Shown: positions 39,248 to 47,617, numbered from the stretch's first letter. The stretch is DNA of 64,000 nt from Acidobacteriaceae bacterium (GCA_025355385.1 JANXZS010000107.1:1-64000); one strand, 5' to 3'. Numbers and translations are program-made. Notes: a model not told the origin generated them from the sequence alone.

Positions 39248-40168
39248 TTAGCGTTGATTTACCAGTCGAATGGACTCGAGAAACGTGTCCCCAACAATTG
39301 TCAGGCTCTTTGCACTCAGCTTACCCATCGTGTCCTCCGTAGTGTGATGCCAGGAGTTGTTAGGCCCGTAGTCCAGATCGATTACATCCGCGCAGGGCAC
39401 GCCCCGCTGCATGAACGGTAGATGATCATCTTCGACCGCACCCTCGTTCCGGAAGAAATAGTCTTGATAGCCATATTTCGTCGCCGCTTCCTTCACCAGG
39501 TCCAGCAGCCAGCCGGTGGAGTTGGAGTCCCTCTGAATGTCCAGATCACGATCGCCGATCATGTCAGCGAGAAATAGGGCCTTGATGCGCTTAAGGTTTC
39601 CGTCATTCTGCCATTTCGCCGCCAGGTGCCGGCTTCCGTAGGTCGAGTCGGACCGGGACCATTCGCGGACGGCTTCCTCTCCATCGAAGAAAACCATCCA
39701 TACGCTGTACCCCTCAAGCTGCTTGCCGCGCAGGTGGTTCGCAATCTCGATCAACAGGCCCGTGGTGGCACCCCCGTCGTTAGCTCCTACAAAACCAGTG
39801 TCGCGCAACGGGTAGTTGGTCTCGTAGTGCGTGGCCAGCACGATCACCCCGTCTTTCTTCCCGGGGAATCGGACGATGAGATTGTGCAACTGCATGGGGC
39901 CGGCCGGCGTATTGGCGGTGAAGGTGTCGTCTTCAAGCGCATCCTTCGCAAACTGCTTCTTGAGGAATGCTTCTGCTTTGATGTGGCCTTCGCTTCCCGG
40001 CCAGCGTGGGCCTATAGCGACAAACTGGCGCGTCGTCTCCAGTGCCCGAGCGCCATTGAAGTGCCCCACGGCCCCAGCCAGCGCAGGGACGGGCGCCAGA
40101 ATTGCAATCCCCACGAGCGAACATGCCAGGGTCATTCCGAGCTGACGGGCCAGGCTCCGCGAGATCAT
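39248..40168 (-). CDS. M28 peptidase / glutaminyl cyclase-like exported protein
   Basis: A 306-residue product with a signal peptide (LACSLVGIAILAPVPALAG). It has a zinc aminopeptidase-like fold: ATHYETNYPLRDTGFVGAND (His and bridging Asp), FFDGEEA (catalytic Glu), LADMIGDRDL (Asp) and HHTTEDT (His). The order and spacing are close to bacterial glutaminyl-peptide cyclotransferases, which form N-terminal pyroglutamate. An ordinary M28 aminopeptidase is the alternative. Its ATG overlaps the tatC stop (ATGA, 40165-40168), so it belongs to the tatB-tatC operon. Export with the Tat genes suggests a role on secreted proteins (inference). Confidence 0.85.
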   Translation of the reverse strand: MISRSLARQLGMTLACSLVGIAILAPVPALAGAVGHFNGARALETTRQFVAIGPRWPGSEGHIKAEAFLKKQFAKDALEDDTFTANTPAGPMQLHNLIVRFPGKKDGVIVLATHYETNYPLRDTGFVGANDGGATTGLLIEIANHLRGKQLEGYSVWMVFFDGEEAVREWSRSDSTYGSRHLAAKWQNDGNLKRIKALFLADMIGDRDLDIQRDSNSTGWLLDLVKEAATKYGYQDYFFRNEGAVEDDHLPFMQRGVPCADVIDLDYGPNNSWHHTTEDTMGKLSAKSLTIVGDTFLESIRLVNQR

Positions 40169-40965
40169 TCCTGCTTTGCCTTCTTTCGTGTTCTGTGATC
40201 CGGGTGGACCATATAAGCGACACCCATGCTGATGAAGTAGAGAATCACCATCGGCGCGGCAAAGACGCACATCGTCAACACGTCGGGCGTTGGCGTAATG
40301 ATGGCTGCAATGATGAAAATCGCCAGGATGGCATAGCGCACGTTTTTCCACAAAAAGCCCGCGCTCACAATGCCGAACAAGGCCAGGAACATGATCAGGA
40401 TGGGCAATTCAAAGGTGAGCCCAAGCCCCAGGATCACCGTCATGAACAGGTCGGTGTACTCGTTGATTTCAATCAGCGGCTTAAAATCTCCGGCGTATCC
40501 GATCAGGAATTCAAGCGCGTGGGGATAGACAAAGCGATATCCGAAGTAAGCCCCGGCGAGAAACAACCCCACCGTAGCCGACATAAATGGCACCACATAG
40601 CGCTTCTCATTCTGGTACAGGCCGGGCGCGATGAACATCCACACCTGGTAGAGCACGAACGGTGCCGCGAGAATCGCCCCACCCACAAAGCTGATTTTCA
40701 AGTAGAGGTTAAAGGGGTCGATGGGATTGTGATAAACGAGCTGGGGATCAAGGTGATGCGCAGTCAGCGCGGTCACGATCGGCTTCTGCATTACCTCAAA
40801 AATCTTCTGGTGAAATCCGTAGGCGATAAAGAAGGCGAGCGCGATAAAAATTGCTGAGTGGATAATGCGCCGGCGCAGCTCCTCAAGATGTTGCATCAGG
40901 CTCATGCCGGGCAGGTCCACACGGTCATTTACCGCGGCGCGGGCGCGGTCGATCATATCAACCAT
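40165..40965 (-). CDS. tatC: Twin-arginine translocase subunit TatC
   Basis: The multi-span receptor for folded proteins with twin-arginine signals. The 266-residue product has six membrane segments. Family marks are MQHLEELRRRIIHSAIFIAL at about residue 24, FVLYQVWMFIAPGLYQNEKR and FGYRFVYPHALEFLIGYAGD. The start overlaps the end of the tatB-like gene by 8 bp, and the end overlaps the M28 gene start by 4 bp, indicating tight translational coupling. The window contains a Tat substrate, the GH144-type protein. Confidence 0.97.
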   Translation of the reverse strand: MVDMIDRARAAVNDRVDLPGMSLMQHLEELRRRIIHSAIFIALAFFIAYGFHQKIFEVMQKPIVTALTAHHLDPQLVYHNPIDPFNLYLKISFVGGAILAAPFVLYQVWMFIAPGLYQNEKRYVVPFMSATVGLFLAGAYFGYRFVYPHALEFLIGYAGDFKPLIEINEYTDLFMTVILGLGLTFELPILIMFLALFGIVSAGFLWKNVRYAILAIFIIAAIITPTPDVLTMCVFAAPMVILYFISMGVAYMVHPDHRTRKKAKQE

Positions 40966-41644
40966 GATGGATAGGGGCCTGTTCGCTCTCTGCCATAGGG
41001 GCGGTATCGGGATACATTTCCGTGCCCGGTAACTTCTCGGTCACGGCAGTTTGTATGGCAGATTCTTCCGCCGGCTCGGTCGGTGGGTGCTCCAGCGTGG
41101 TCTCCGCGGCTGGAGCGATCACGAGGCTCTCTGGCGCCGGGTGTAGTTCGGATTCCCGTTGCGCGTAAAAGTCCTCGGCCGTTGCATGCTCTGTCGTGGC
41201 CGGGGGGGCAGGTGCGACGGTTTCAGGGGTTGTCGTATCCGCAATGCCCGCCTCGACTCGGTACCGGTTAGGAGGAGCTGTACTTACCGTCTCCCCGACC
41301 GAGGGTGGCAGGATTCTTGGCTCAGTCTCCTCGATCGGAGTCAGTGGCTCCGTCGTGCCGTCGGACGCGAGTAGCACGGTTGATCCATCCGGCAGGGAAG
41401 CGGTGGTCGAGGTTGTAGCGGCCGTAAGCGCGAAGGCTGCCTGGGTCTCAGCGTCGATCTTCTTTTGACGGTCCGCCTGCTCCGCGGCCCGCAACTCATC
41501 TTCCATCTGCATCTTGAAGTCATTGCTGGCGCGGCGAAACTCCATCATCAACTTGCCCGCCTGGCGCGCGATTTCCGGCAGCTTCTTGGGGCCGAATAGG
41601 ACTAGCATCAGTCCAAAAATGAAAATGGAGTCCATGAAATGCAT
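40958..41644 (-). CDS. tatB: Twin-arginine translocase subunit TatA/TatB family
   Basis: A 228-residue product with one N-terminal membrane helix (IFIFGLMLVLFGPKKLPEIA). An amphipathic helix follows (RQAGKLMMEFRRASNDFKMQ), both hallmarks of TatA/B. TatB rather than TatA is favoured by the longer amphipathic part and by the position directly before tatC. An unusually long Thr/Pro/Glu-rich disordered tail covers about residues 75-228. No separate tatA is seen in the window. Confidence 0.9.
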   Translation of the reverse strand: MHFMDSIFIFGLMLVLFGPKKLPEIARQAGKLMMEFRRASNDFKMQMEDELRAAEQADRQKKIDAETQAAFALTAATTSTTASLPDGSTVLLASDGTTEPLTPIEETEPRILPPSVGETVSTAPPNRYRVEAGIADTTTPETVAPAPPATTEHATAEDFYAQRESELHPAPESLVIAPAAETTLEHPPTEPAEESAIQTAVTEKLPGTEMYPDTAPMAESEQAPIHHG

Positions 41645-41750
41645 CGATCACCATGATACCTGCGATTCGGGAAGGTCCACAATGGATGGAATTAGGCCCG
41701 CGCCGGTCGAGTATTGTGTACGCCCTGATGCTACGGTCGCAAAAGCGTTC

Positions 41751-41778
41751 TTGGATCTCTTAACGTCCGTATTAAAAT
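41751..41778 (+). promoter_or_regulatory. Possible sigma-70-type promoter for nadA
   Basis: TTGGAT, a 16-base spacer and TAAAAT (five of six matches to the -10 consensus) lie about 200 bp upstream of the chosen nadA start and about 90 bp before the first in-frame GTG. The remaining sequence between the divergent tatB and nadA starts (41645-41974) shows no RNA gene or repeat. Confidence 0.45.
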
Positions 41779-41974
41779 AGAGGTCGGGCGCGCTTCTCCG
41801 GTTTCGCTCGACTTACTGCGACTCCAACCAAAGCAGCGCATCCAACATATTCTAGGGTGCAACATCCCCGTGGGTTGGGCGCTATCCGTTCCAGCGCAGC
41901 GAATCCACTGCAGCCTCGAAAGTGCTTTCAACATCCCCGTCCTGCGTACATGCGCCGGACTGAAGGCGGACACT

Positions 41975-43117
41975 TTGAGCGTACTGACCGAAGCAGTTGC
42001 TGTACGAACGCGTGAGAATCAAGCAGGCGACCAATGCTCGCTAGAGCACTACCTCACGCTCCCTGACCACACCATGGACGCCCGCATCGCGGCCGCAAGG
42101 GCGCGCCTCGGCTCCACCACCATTTTGCTCGGGCACCACTACCAGCGCGACGAAGTGATTCGCTTCGCGGACTATACTGGTGATTCCTACAAACTCTCCA
42201 AAATTGCCGCCGAAACCAAAGCCAGCTACATCGTCTTTTGTGGCGTCCATTTCATGGCGGAAAGCGCCGACGTGCTCGGACGCGACGGGCAGCAGATCAT
42301 CCTGCCGGATTTGAACGCAGGCTGTTCCATGGCGGACATGGCGGATATCACCCAGGTAGAGGATTGTTGGGAATCTCTCGAGCGCCTCGGCCTGACAACG
42401 ACAATGGTTCCGCTTACTTACATGAATTCGGCGGCCGCGATCAAGGCATTCTGCGGCGAGCGCGGCGGTCTGGTATGCACCTCCTCCAACGCCCAGTCAG
42501 CCTTCCGATGGGCCTTTGCTCGAGGAGAGAAGATTCTCTTCATGCCGGACCAGCACCTCGGCCGTAATACCGCGTGGGCAATGGGTATTCCGTTAAATGA
42601 GATGGTCGTATGGGACCCTTACCAAATTAACGGTGGGGTCGCCCCAGATCGTTTGCGCGCGGCGAAAGTCGTCCTGTGGAAGGGCCACTGCTCCGTCCAC
42701 CAGCGCTTCCTGCCGGACCACGTGGATGCGGTTCGTGCAAGGTACCCGGGGATTCAGGTGATCGTGCATCCCGAGTGCCGCTGGGAGGTCTGCCAGAAGG
42801 CCGACGCGCTCGGCTCAACCGAGGGACTGATCAAGCGGGTGAACGATGCGCCTGCGGGAACCATGTTCGCTGTGGGCACCGAAATTCACCTCGTTAACCG
42901 CATGGCCCAGCGATTTGCCGCGCAGAATAAGCGCGTGATCACCCTCGATGACACCGGCTGCCTGTGCACCACGATGTATCGCATATCGCCTCAACACCTA
43001 GCGTGGTCGCTCGAAAATCTCGTCGAGGGCCGCGTCGTCAATCAGATTAAAGTGCGCGATGATGTGAAGCATTGGGCTCGCGTCGCGCTTGACAGAATGC
43101 TCGAGATTCGGGGTTAA
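41975..43117 (+). CDS. nadA: Quinolinate synthase
   Basis: It condenses iminoaspartate from NadB with dihydroxyacetone phosphate to quinolinate, using a 4Fe-4S cluster. Key stretches are ILLGHHYQRDEVIRFADYTG, YIVFCGVHFMAESADVL, LPDLNAGCSMADMADI, VHPECRWEVC and DDTGCLCTTMYRI, giving the three cluster cysteines. From TTG 41975, behind GAAGGCGGA, the product has 380 residues with a family-like N-terminus. The frame is open from GTG 41870, but the extra 35 residues look non-conserved. A DUF2203 gene follows after three bases. Confidence 0.93.
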   Translation: MSVLTEAVAVRTRENQAGDQCSLEHYLTLPDHTMDARIAAARARLGSTTILLGHHYQRDEVIRFADYTGDSYKLSKIAAETKASYIVFCGVHFMAESADVLGRDGQQIILPDLNAGCSMADMADITQVEDCWESLERLGLTTTMVPLTYMNSAAAIKAFCGERGGLVCTSSNAQSAFRWAFARGEKILFMPDQHLGRNTAWAMGIPLNEMVVWDPYQINGGVAPDRLRAAKVVLWKGHCSVHQRFLPDHVDAVRARYPGIQVIVHPECRWEVCQKADALGSTEGLIKRVNDAPAGTMFAVGTEIHLVNRMAQRFAAQNKRVITLDDTGCLCTTMYRISPQHLAWSLENLVEGRVVNQIKVRDDVKHWARVALDRMLEIRG

Positions 43118-43120
43118 GCA

Positions 43121-43546
43121 GTGAAGACTTTTACGCTCGAAGAAGCGCAGGCGGTGCTGCCTGTAGTGGAGTCGTTGCTCGCGCGCGCCATGGAGGCACG
43201 GCGTGCCGCCGCCGAAATCGAACGCGACCTGCAGCAATTAAGCCGGCGCATATTTCTATCCGGCGGCATGCATGTGGATGTACTCGCAGTCAACCGAGAT
43301 CGCGTGGCCCACGACCAGCACAATCATCACGCTGGAAAACTACTCGCGGAAATCGATTCGATTGGTGTAGAGGTCAAAGACCTCGATACCGGTTTACTGG
43401 ACTTCCCTTACAAACTCGATGATGAGGTAGTGCTGCTCTGCTGGAAACAGGGGGAGCAGCGCATCACCCACTGGCACACCATACAGGATGGATTCCGCGG
43501 AAGAAAACCCATCGACGAGCGCTTTCGCCCCAACCGGCCCAACTAA
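43121..43546 (+). CDS. DUF2203 family protein
   Basis: A 141-residue soluble protein from a GTG start (43121), three bases after the nadA stop, so probably co-transcribed and coupled. It begins with a helical region (TFTLEEAQAVLPVVESLLAR ... AAAEIERDLQQLSRR). It ends with the conserved GIEVKDLD-like block (IGVEVKDLDTGLLDFPYKL, then VLLCWKQGEQRITHWHTIQD and GFRGRKPIDERF). This matches DUF2203, a family without known function. Confidence 0.85.
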   Translation: MKTFTLEEAQAVLPVVESLLARAMEARRAAAEIERDLQQLSRRIFLSGGMHVDVLAVNRDRVAHDQHNHHAGKLLAEIDSIGVEVKDLDTGLLDFPYKLDDEVVLLCWKQGEQRITHWHTIQDGFRGRKPIDERFRPNRPN

Positions 43547-43598
43547 GAAAAAGTCGTTCTTCCCCGGTTACAGATAATCCCAGCTCTTCCTTTACAGA

Positions 43599-43613
43599 TG
43601 ATAAGAATTATTG
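43599..43613 (+). promoter_or_regulatory. PerR/Fur-box-like dyad before the regulator gene
   Basis: TGATAAGAATTATTG matches the PerR box (TTATAATnATTATAA) at 10 of its 14 defined positions, including nine of ten in the inner ATAATnATTAT. It ends 13 bp before the GTG start of the PerR-like gene. It is the natural place for autoregulation. No comparable site is visible right before ahpC. Confidence 0.55.
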
Positions 43614-43626
43614 TTTAATAAAAGTT

Positions 43627-44058
43627 GTGACGATTGCCACCGCTACCCGCTTCCGGCAAGTATGTGCCGAACATGGCCTGACGGCGACGCATCAGCGGCA
43701 GATTTTATTCGAAGTCTTACAAGGGATGACTGGACACCCTAGTCCGGAAAAAGTCTACGCAAAAGTGAAGCGGCGTATCCCCTCCGTTTCGCTTGCAACC
43801 GTCTATAAAAATATTCATCTGTTCATTGCGAGCGGTATTTTCCGCGAGGTCAGCCTCCATCACGGGTCGCTGCGCGTGGAGGTAAACAGCCGACCTCATC
43901 ATCACCTCGTCTGCACCGTCTGCAGGTCCATCTCCGATATCGACGAGAAGGATCTTGGACTACTGCAAAAGCCGAAAACGCTTTCCAGCGGCTTTTTGGT
44001 AGAGCGCTACGCCGTCGATGTTCTGGGCCGCTGCCCATCCTGTCAGGAGAAGCCCTGA
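43627..44058 (+). CDS. perR: Fur-family peroxide regulator (PerR-like)
   Basis: A 143-residue metal-dependent repressor from GTG 43627. The winged helix (LTATHQRQILFEVL, SVSLATVYKNIHLF) binds DNA. The zinc site is C96-x2-C99 with C136-x2-C139. Aligned without gaps to my recollection of Bacillus subtilis PerR, regulatory metal ligands fall at His37, Glu85, His91, His93 and Asp104. Bacillus PerR has Asp85, whereas Fur proteins have Glu at this place, so the site is PerR-like with a Fur-type ligand. The gene lies directly before ahpC-ahpD, which supports peroxide defence. An operator-like dyad precedes it. Confidence 0.9.
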   Translation: MTIATATRFRQVCAEHGLTATHQRQILFEVLQGMTGHPSPEKVYAKVKRRIPSVSLATVYKNIHLFIASGIFREVSLHHGSLRVEVNSRPHHHLVCTVCRSISDIDEKDLGLLQKPKTLSSGFLVERYAVDVLGRCPSCQEKP

Positions 44059-44128
44059 CCCGAGAATCGAAGCATCCGCACTGCTTTCTATTCGTTCACT
44101 AAAATTAAATATGAAGGAGTACTTATAC

Positions 44129-44665
44129 ATGCTTGCTATTGGCGAAAAGTTTCCTAACTTCGAAGTAACCGCAACTGTAAGCCGGGTCAAGGGTAAGGAA
44201 TTCGAGCAGATCACCAATGAATCCTACAAAGGTAAGTGGAAGCTCTACTTCTTCTGGCCGAAGGACTTCACCTTTGTATGTCCCACGGAGATCGCAGCAT
44301 TCGGCAAGTTGAACAGCGAGTTCGTGGCACGCGACACACAGATCCTGGGAGGCAGCCTTGATTCGGAGTACGTCCACCTCGCGTGGCGCAACAACCATGA
44401 AGACTTGAAAGACTTGCCCTTCCCCATGCTGGCCGATGTGAAGCGTGATCTTACGGAGCAGCTAGGTATCCTGGATCCCGTGGCTGGAGTGGCACAGCGT
44501 GCCGCGTTCCTGGTCGATCCCGAGGGCATCATCCGCTTCGTCTACGTCACCGATCTTTCGGTCGGGCGTAATCCGGCAGAAGTTCTGCGTGTCCTTGACG
44601 CGTTGCAGACAGACGAATTATGCCCCTGCAACTGGCACAAGGGCGAAGAAGTTCTCCACGTCTAG
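44129..44665 (+). CDS. ahpC: Alkyl hydroperoxide reductase, AhpC-type peroxiredoxin
   Basis: It reduces hydrogen peroxide and organic peroxides. From ATG 44129 (AAGGAG nine bases upstream) it has 178 residues. The peroxidatic Cys51 lies in DFTFVCPTE. The C-terminus has two cysteines, Cys165 and Cys167, in LCPCNWHKGEE. Three cysteines with C-x-C at the end are the pattern of the Mycobacterium tuberculosis AhpC, which uses AhpD rather than AhpF as its reductant. ahpD is in fact the next gene (77 bp away) and no ahpF is present. The frame is open further upstream, but without a start signal. Confidence 0.96.
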   Translation: MLAIGEKFPNFEVTATVSRVKGKEFEQITNESYKGKWKLYFFWPKDFTFVCPTEIAAFGKLNSEFVARDTQILGGSLDSEYVHLAWRNNHEDLKDLPFPMLADVKRDLTEQLGILDPVAGVAQRAAFLVDPEGIIRFVYVTDLSVGRNPAEVLRVLDALQTDELCPCNWHKGEEVLHV

Positions 44666-44742
44666 TTCTTACACAACCACGCAACGGGAGCTGTCCTACT
44701 ACGGCGCTCCCGCTTCGCCGCTTTTCTGAAAGGTAGTAGCAC

Positions 44743-45309
44743 ATGCAGCTTGATCCGGTGCAACTGGATACTTTAATCGATAACCTTCCTGACTATGCCA
44801 AGGATTTGAAATTGAACTACTCCACCCTGGTGCGGCAGAACACCGAGCTGACACCACAGCAACTGTGGGGAACTGTGGTTGCCAGCGCCATGGCAACGCG
44901 CAATGGCGATCTGATCCTCGCCGGTGTTCAAGCAGCCGGCAAGCAGCTTTCTGGGCAGGCGCTGGAAGCAGCCAAGACAGCGGCTGCGCTCATGGGCATG
45001 AACAACATCTATTATCGTTTTCAACACCTGTCTTCGAATGAGAAGTACAGCACTATGCCAGCGCGCTTGCGCATGAACGCCATGCGTACCCACGGAGTTG
45101 AGAGCCTTGATTTTGAGCTTTGGAGCCTGGCTGTGTCGGCCATCAATGGCTGCGGCAAGTGCGTTGATGCGCACGAAAAAGTTGTGCGCGACAAGGGTGA
45201 AAGCGAGGAGGCCATACTGGCGGTCGTACGTATCGCGTCCGTCATGCATGCAATCGGCGCTGTGCTCGATACGAATCGTGTACTTTCCGAGGAACTTGTT
45301 CCCGCATAG
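44743..45309 (+). CDS. ahpD: Alkyl hydroperoxide reductase AhpD
   Basis: A helical CxxC thiol protein that passes electrons to AhpC. The 188-residue product carries Glu125, Cys137, Cys140 and His144 in FELWSLAVSAINGCGKCVDA followed by HEKVV. The Glu-12-Cys-3-Cys-4-His spacing is the same as in the mycobacterial enzyme, where it forms the proton relay. In that system AhpD is recharged by dihydrolipoamide; no such component lies here. AAAGGTAG precedes the start. A terminator follows. Confidence 0.95.
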   Translation: MQLDPVQLDTLIDNLPDYAKDLKLNYSTLVRQNTELTPQQLWGTVVASAMATRNGDLILAGVQAAGKQLSGQALEAAKTAAALMGMNNIYYRFQHLSSNEKYSTMPARLRMNAMRTHGVESLDFELWSLAVSAINGCGKCVDAHEKVVRDKGESEEAILAVVRIASVMHAIGAVLDTNRVLSEELVPA

Positions 45310-45331
45310 GCTCCGGCACGCGTCCAGCAAG

Positions 45332-45355
45332 AAGGCCCCGAGGGTTCGGGGCCTT
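45332..45355 (+). terminator. Intrinsic terminator after ahpD
   Basis: A 10-bp perfect GC-rich stem, AAGGCCCCGA with TCGGGGCCTT, with a GGGT loop, starts 22 bp after the ahpD stop. Only a short T-run follows. It ends the perR-ahpC-ahpD unit. Confidence 0.75.
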
Positions 45356-45399
45356 TCCTATTCGGGACGTTCGAACTATGCCGAACGCATTCGAGCGGG

Positions 45400-46422
45400 T
45401 CAGGGCCTGCCTCCTGGGTTCCATGCCGGCTTCCAGTCCGTATTTGCAAGCCAACGGATCGGCTTGACCATCGAAGAAATTACGCGCGCCATATGGACGA
45501 AGTCGATGCGGCTCAGTTCGTCGCTCGGCTGATGATAATCCGCGTGTAACCCAAAGCTGGAAATAGTGTGTGCGACCACCCCCAACTTGGCGAGCGCGTA
45601 GTTATCGGATCGCTCGAAGAATTTCTGTTTCAGGTGGGGATCATTCACGATGTGGGCGCCGTGCCCGGCCAGCTCGCGTCCCAGATTGCTGCGATCATAT
45701 CCCGTCAGCCAGACGCTGCCGTTTGGGACTGCCGGATCTGGCCGGCCAATCATCTCGAATTCCAAATTCGCGACGATGTGATCGACGGGAACGGGCGGGT
45801 GAGCAAGAAAGTAACGATTGCCAAAACCGCCGATTTCTTCTGAACCGAAGAGGACAAAGAGGATAGTTCTCCTGGGCCGCGCCTGCCGCGCCAGCGTTCG
45901 CGCCAACTCAAGTACCGCGGTTGTACCCGAAGCATCGTCATCGGCGCCATTGTAGATGGCATCTCCCCCGACAACTGGACCAATGCCAAGATGGTCGACG
46001 TGAGCCGTGAGCAAAATTGCCTCCCCATTCGTCTTAGGATCAGAACCGCGCAGGATCCCGACGACGTTCCAGGTTTCATCGCGCGAGGCCGTTTCGTAGG
46101 GGCGCAAGACCTCCTGAACCTTGTCTGGCAGTGGAGAAGGTAGCGGCGCCTTCTGGATATACCCACCCGCGCCACCACCCGGTTGGAGGCCGAAGCTTTG
46201 GAAAAGGGAAGCGACGAAGAGTGCAGCCAGGTGTTCGTCGCGCGTGGCGCTCCCCCGGCCGCGGAGTTCATCCGAGGCCAGAAAGTTCATGTCGGACTGC
46301 ATGCATGCATTGCAGAATATGGGTGCTGATTCGCTGCCGTATGCCAGGTTTTCTTGTTGAAATACTCCGCGTCCGGGTACCAGCACTATCAGCAACAGCG
46401 CGAAAGAGAAAAATTTGGACAT
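45400..46422 (-). CDS. M28 family zinc peptidase, exported
   Basis: A 340-residue product from ATG 46422 with a signal peptide (FFSFALLLIVLVPGRGVF). Zinc-site motifs are TAHVDHLGIG (His, Asp), GADDDASGTTAVLELAR (bridging Asp), GSEEIGGFGNRYFL (catalytic Glu), FEMIGRPD and, near the end, HADYHQPSDEL (His). This order is normal for M28 aminopeptidases or carboxypeptidases acting outside the cytoplasm. The open frame runs on to 46656, but that part reads through a poly-Gly-coding stretch of the opposite gene and is not real. The start lies 25 bp from the divergent lipoprotein gene. Confidence 0.9.
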   Translation of the reverse strand: MSKFFSFALLLIVLVPGRGVFQQENLAYGSESAPIFCNACMQSDMNFLASDELRGRGSATRDEHLAALFVASLFQSFGLQPGGGAGGYIQKAPLPSPLPDKVQEVLRPYETASRDETWNVVGILRGSDPKTNGEAILLTAHVDHLGIGPVVGGDAIYNGADDDASGTTAVLELARTLARQARPRRTILFVLFGSEEIGGFGNRYFLAHPPVPVDHIVANLEFEMIGRPDPAVPNGSVWLTGYDRSNLGRELAGHGAHIVNDPHLKQKFFERSDNYALAKLGVVAHTISSFGLHADYHQPSDELSRIDFVHMARVISSMVKPIRWLANTDWKPAWNPGGRP

Positions 46423-46447
46423 TGCAATGCAGTATAAAGTTTTAAAG

Positions 46448-47617
46448 ATGAACAGCGAATATACGTTACCGCCCAGACTGACTGGCGGGCGGGCAACGCG
46501 GGTGTTCGCCGGACTGGCATTCCTTGGAGTGTTGCTTTCTGGCTGCGGAAAATTCTTCATCCCGCAAATCGATACTGGCGGCGGAGGAGGAGGTGGTGGT
46601 GGGGGGACCACCACGGCATCCCTGTACGTAGCCAACGCCACGGCGACGAATCCCAAGATCGCTGGCTTTTCTACCCCGGGCAGTAGCCTGGCCTTCGTAA
46701 ATTTCTACCCTGTTCTTGACCGCCCCAGCACCCTGGCTATTACGCCGGGAAGCAGATTTCTCTACGCGGGCGGCACCACCGGCCTCATCTTCGTCTACGT
46801 CATCAACAGCGACGGATCCCTGACGCTGGGGAACAACGGGGCCGAAGTAGCAAGCGGTATTGTCCCCGCAGCCATGAAGGTGGACGCCACCGGCAACTGG
46901 TTGCTGGCGGCCGACTCGAACAGCCCTGCGATAGTTGCTTTCCAGATCGACCCCTCAACCGGAGGCCTGACATCGGCAATTAATTCCCCCATCGCACTCG
47001 ATACCGGTAGACCCAGCCATATTGCCATGACCCCCGATAATCGGACCACGTATGTCTCCCTTGCCACTGGTGGAGTAGACATCCTCAGCTTTGACCCTGT
47101 CTCTGGCGCGCTCACGAGAGTTGGATTGCTACGGCCACTGTCTTCCCTCGCGGCCGACACCGGACTGGCTGTTAATCCCGCGGGTACCTATCTTTACGTC
47201 GGAGAAACGGGAGGCAACGTACTGCGCGTTTTGAAGATAGGTACAAACCCAGCCCTCAGCGAGTTGCCAGGCTCGCCCTACCTCGTTCGTTTGGGACCGG
47301 CCGCAGTGCTGGTCGATGGCACGGGCACTGACGTGTATGTACTCAATAACAGCGATAAGTCGATCAGCGGATTCTCCGTAGCGACTTCCGGTGCGTTGGC
47401 GGAACTAGCGGGATCTCCCTATGCCACGGGCCTGAATCCGATCGACATGGTATTGGACAGCTCCAAAGGCTATCTTGCGGTCGTTTGTTCGGGTGGATCG
47501 CCGGACCTGCAATTGTTCAACTTTGATGCCACCACGCCTGGAAAGCTTACATCCGTAGCCATGGCAACCACTGGCACGGATCCCACTACGCCACTGGCCA
47601 TCGTGGCCACCCACTAA
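46448..47617 (+). CDS. Beta-propeller lipoprotein (lactonase/YVTN-like)
   Basis: From ATG 46448 it has 389 residues. A lipoprotein signal (FAGLAFLGVLLSGCG, lipobox LSGC) is followed by a run of ten glycines as a flexible linker. The rest is a seven-bladed-propeller-like repeat (SLYVANATATNPKIAGF, FQIDPSTGGLTSAINSPIAL, FDPVSGALTRVG, NPAGTYLYVGETGGNVLRV). The blades resemble the 6-phosphogluconolactonase/lactonase PF10282 type. Membrane anchoring outside the cytoplasm makes a role in the pentose phosphate pathway unlikely. Substrate unknown. Confidence 0.85.
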   Translation: MNSEYTLPPRLTGGRATRVFAGLAFLGVLLSGCGKFFIPQIDTGGGGGGGGGGTTTASLYVANATATNPKIAGFSTPGSSLAFVNFYPVLDRPSTLAITPGSRFLYAGGTTGLIFVYVINSDGSLTLGNNGAEVASGIVPAAMKVDATGNWLLAADSNSPAIVAFQIDPSTGGLTSAINSPIALDTGRPSHIAMTPDNRTTYVSLATGGVDILSFDPVSGALTRVGLLRPLSSLAADTGLAVNPAGTYLYVGETGGNVLRVLKIGTNPALSELPGSPYLVRLGPAAVLVDGTGTDVYVLNNSDKSISGFSVATSGALAELAGSPYATGLNPIDMVLDSSKGYLAVVCSGGSPDLQLFNFDATTPGKLTSVAMATTGTDPTTPLAIVATH

